Shown: piece after piece, positions 5,036 through 5,911 of the stretch
Numbering within the stretch: position 1 is the first letter of the stretch
Layout of the letters: each line of letters starts with the position of its first letter
Source of the DNA: a bacterium
Lineage (GTDB): Bacteria > AUK180
Direction of reading: 5' to 3'
DNA: 5,911 nucleotides
Assembly: GCA_021162505.1 (NCBI GenBank)
Contig: JAGGYO010000058.1
Location: 1-5,911, forward strand
The notes under the pieces: model-generated
Seen by the model: only the letters and a program-made list of their open reading frames with translations
What the model was told of the DNA's origin: nothing
Database searches by the model: none
Position numbers and translations under genes: made by a program

Positions 5036-5911
5036 AGTCATTACAAAAAATCACGGGCTGGGCGGTAAATACACAGAGGAATTGATCCGCGAGATCATTC
5101 TTCCTGAGTTCAAAAACCCGTATCTTTCATCACTTGATGATGCAGCTGTTTTACCAATGAGTGGAAAAGAAATAATTTTTACCACAGATTCTTTTGTGGT
5201 CTCACCACATTTTTTCCCGGGAGGAAATATCGGCAAATTATCCATTGCAGGAACAGTAAATGATATAATTGCACAAGGCGGAATCCCGCGATTCATCTCA
5301 ATGGGACTCATTCTTGAAGAAGGACTTCCCTTTAACAAATTGAAAGCCATACTTCATTCTGCCGCAAAGGAAGCAAAAAAAGCAGGTGTTCAGATCGTTT
5401 GCGGGGATACAAAGGTGGTCGATAAGGGATTTGGTGACGGTATCTATATCAATACGGCCGGCATCGGTGAAAAGCTCATTTCGTTTAATAATACTATTAA
5501 AAAAGATGATGAAATCGTAGTTTTAAGAGAAATGGGTGATCATGGTGCTGCCATATTTCAGGCAAGGAACGAGCTTTTGGAAGACGATAAGAAGATCAAA
5601 AGCGATTGTGAAGCACTTGTTAAACTGACAAAGATAATGCCGGATATCAAAAAATATCTTAAATTCATGCGCGATCCTACCCGAGGCGGGGTTGCAGAAA
5701 TCCTTATGGAACTTGCATCCTTCTCAAAAAAAGATATTGAAATATATGAGAAAGAACTCCCATTCAAAAAATGGGTGAAAGGTTTATCCCATATTACTGG
5801 TATGGATCCATTATATTTTGCCTGTGAGGGAAATATGGTTTTTGTTATGAAAAAAAGCAAAGGTAATCTCCTCATAGAAAAATTAAATACTATTGGTTAT
5901 AAAAAAGCAAA
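5010..5911 (+). CDS. hypE: HypE, carbamoyl dehydratase, 3' end beyond window
   Basis: HypE receives the carbamoyl group from HypF on its C-terminal Cys and uses ATP to dehydrate it to the thiocyanate that donates CN to iron. It belongs to the PurM/AIR-synthetase-like ATPases. The visible 300 codons show HGLGGK (15-20), DDAAV (43-47), TTDSFVVSPHFFPGG (58-72) followed by NIGKLSIAGTVNDIIAQGG (73-91), VCGDTKVVDKG (130-140), MGDHGAA (175-181), MRDPTRGG (220-227) and GMDPLYFACEG (264-274). The family usually has about 330-350 residues ending in a PRIC-type Cys motif, so some 30-50 residues including the carbamoylated Cys lie past the right edge. The start is GTG 5010, supported by AGAAGGAG 6 nt upstream, so the gene overlaps hypD by 26 nt. 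A small oddity is ACEG, where ANEG is usual. No frameshift or internal stop is seen. Confidence 0.95.
   Translation, partial: MHTTNTSNKVITKNHGLGGKYTEELIREIILPEFKNPYLSSLDDAAVLPMSGKEIIFTTDSFVVSPHFFPGGNIGKLSIAGTVNDIIAQGGIPRFISMGLILEEGLPFNKLKAILHSAAKEAKKAGVQIVCGDTKVVDKGFGDGIYINTAGIGEKLISFNNTIKKDDEIVVLREMGDHGAAIFQARNELLEDDKKIKSDCEALVKLTKIMPDIKKYLKFMRDPTRGGVAEILMELASFSKKDIEIYEKELPFKKWVKGLSHITGMDPLYFACEGNMVFVMKKSKGNLLIEKLNTIGYKKA

Noticed and set aside
5051..5875. Two minus-strand ORFs of about 100 codons (5051-5350 and 5558-5875) opposite hypE
   Set aside because: The plus-strand frame here encodes continuous HypE motifs; the antisense frames show none and are shadows.

Overview
The window is a maturation locus for [NiFe]-hydrogenase. 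It holds the complete set of six hyp accessory genes, split into two divergent units: hypA-hypB on the minus strand (about 174-1196) and hypF-hypC-hypD-hypE on the plus strand (1496 to the right edge, where hypE is cut off). No hydrogenase structural subunit, endopeptidase or nickel transporter is visible, so the target enzyme must be encoded elsewhere.

The DNA is AT-rich. It uses standard bacterial signals: AGGAG-type ribosome binding sites, a GTG start, and sigma70-like TTGACT/TATAAT promoters. The source is therefore a bacterium, probably an anaerobe or facultative anaerobe given the pathway. The sequence alone does not let me name a phylum; several proteins depart from textbook motifs, which fits a poorly sampled lineage.

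Layout. 1-173 is a non-coding tail beyond hypB with a perfect 9-bp palindrome (98-118) and a weaker hairpin (65-82), resembling dispersed palindromic repeats. 174-836 is hypB. 840-1196 is hypA. 1197-1495 is the divergent control region: a strong promoter for hypF, two candidate promoters for hypAB, and a possible 22-codon leader ORF that overlaps the hypA start. 1496-3742 is hypF, 3744-3962 hypC, 3959-5035 hypD, 5010-5911 hypE (3' end missing). Junctions in the plus unit are a 1-nt gap, a 4-nt ATGA overlap and a 26-nt overlap, so the genes are probably translationally coupled.

How the genes work together (established for the Hyp family). HypF makes a carbamoyl group from carbamoyl phosphate and ATP and passes it to the C-terminal cysteine of HypE. 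HypE dehydrates it to thiocyanate. The HypC-HypD complex carries the iron on which the CN and CO ligands are assembled, and HypC delivers it to the large subunit. HypA and the GTPase HypB then insert nickel. The two divergent units thus correspond to the Fe(CN)2CO half and the Ni half of the pathway.

I see no new multi-gene system here. The points worth a second look are smaller: a promoter geometry that predicts a leaderless hypF mRNA, a candidate leader peptide coupled to hypA, an insertion beside the metal-binding Cys-His of HypB, and substitutions at normally conserved positions in HypF.
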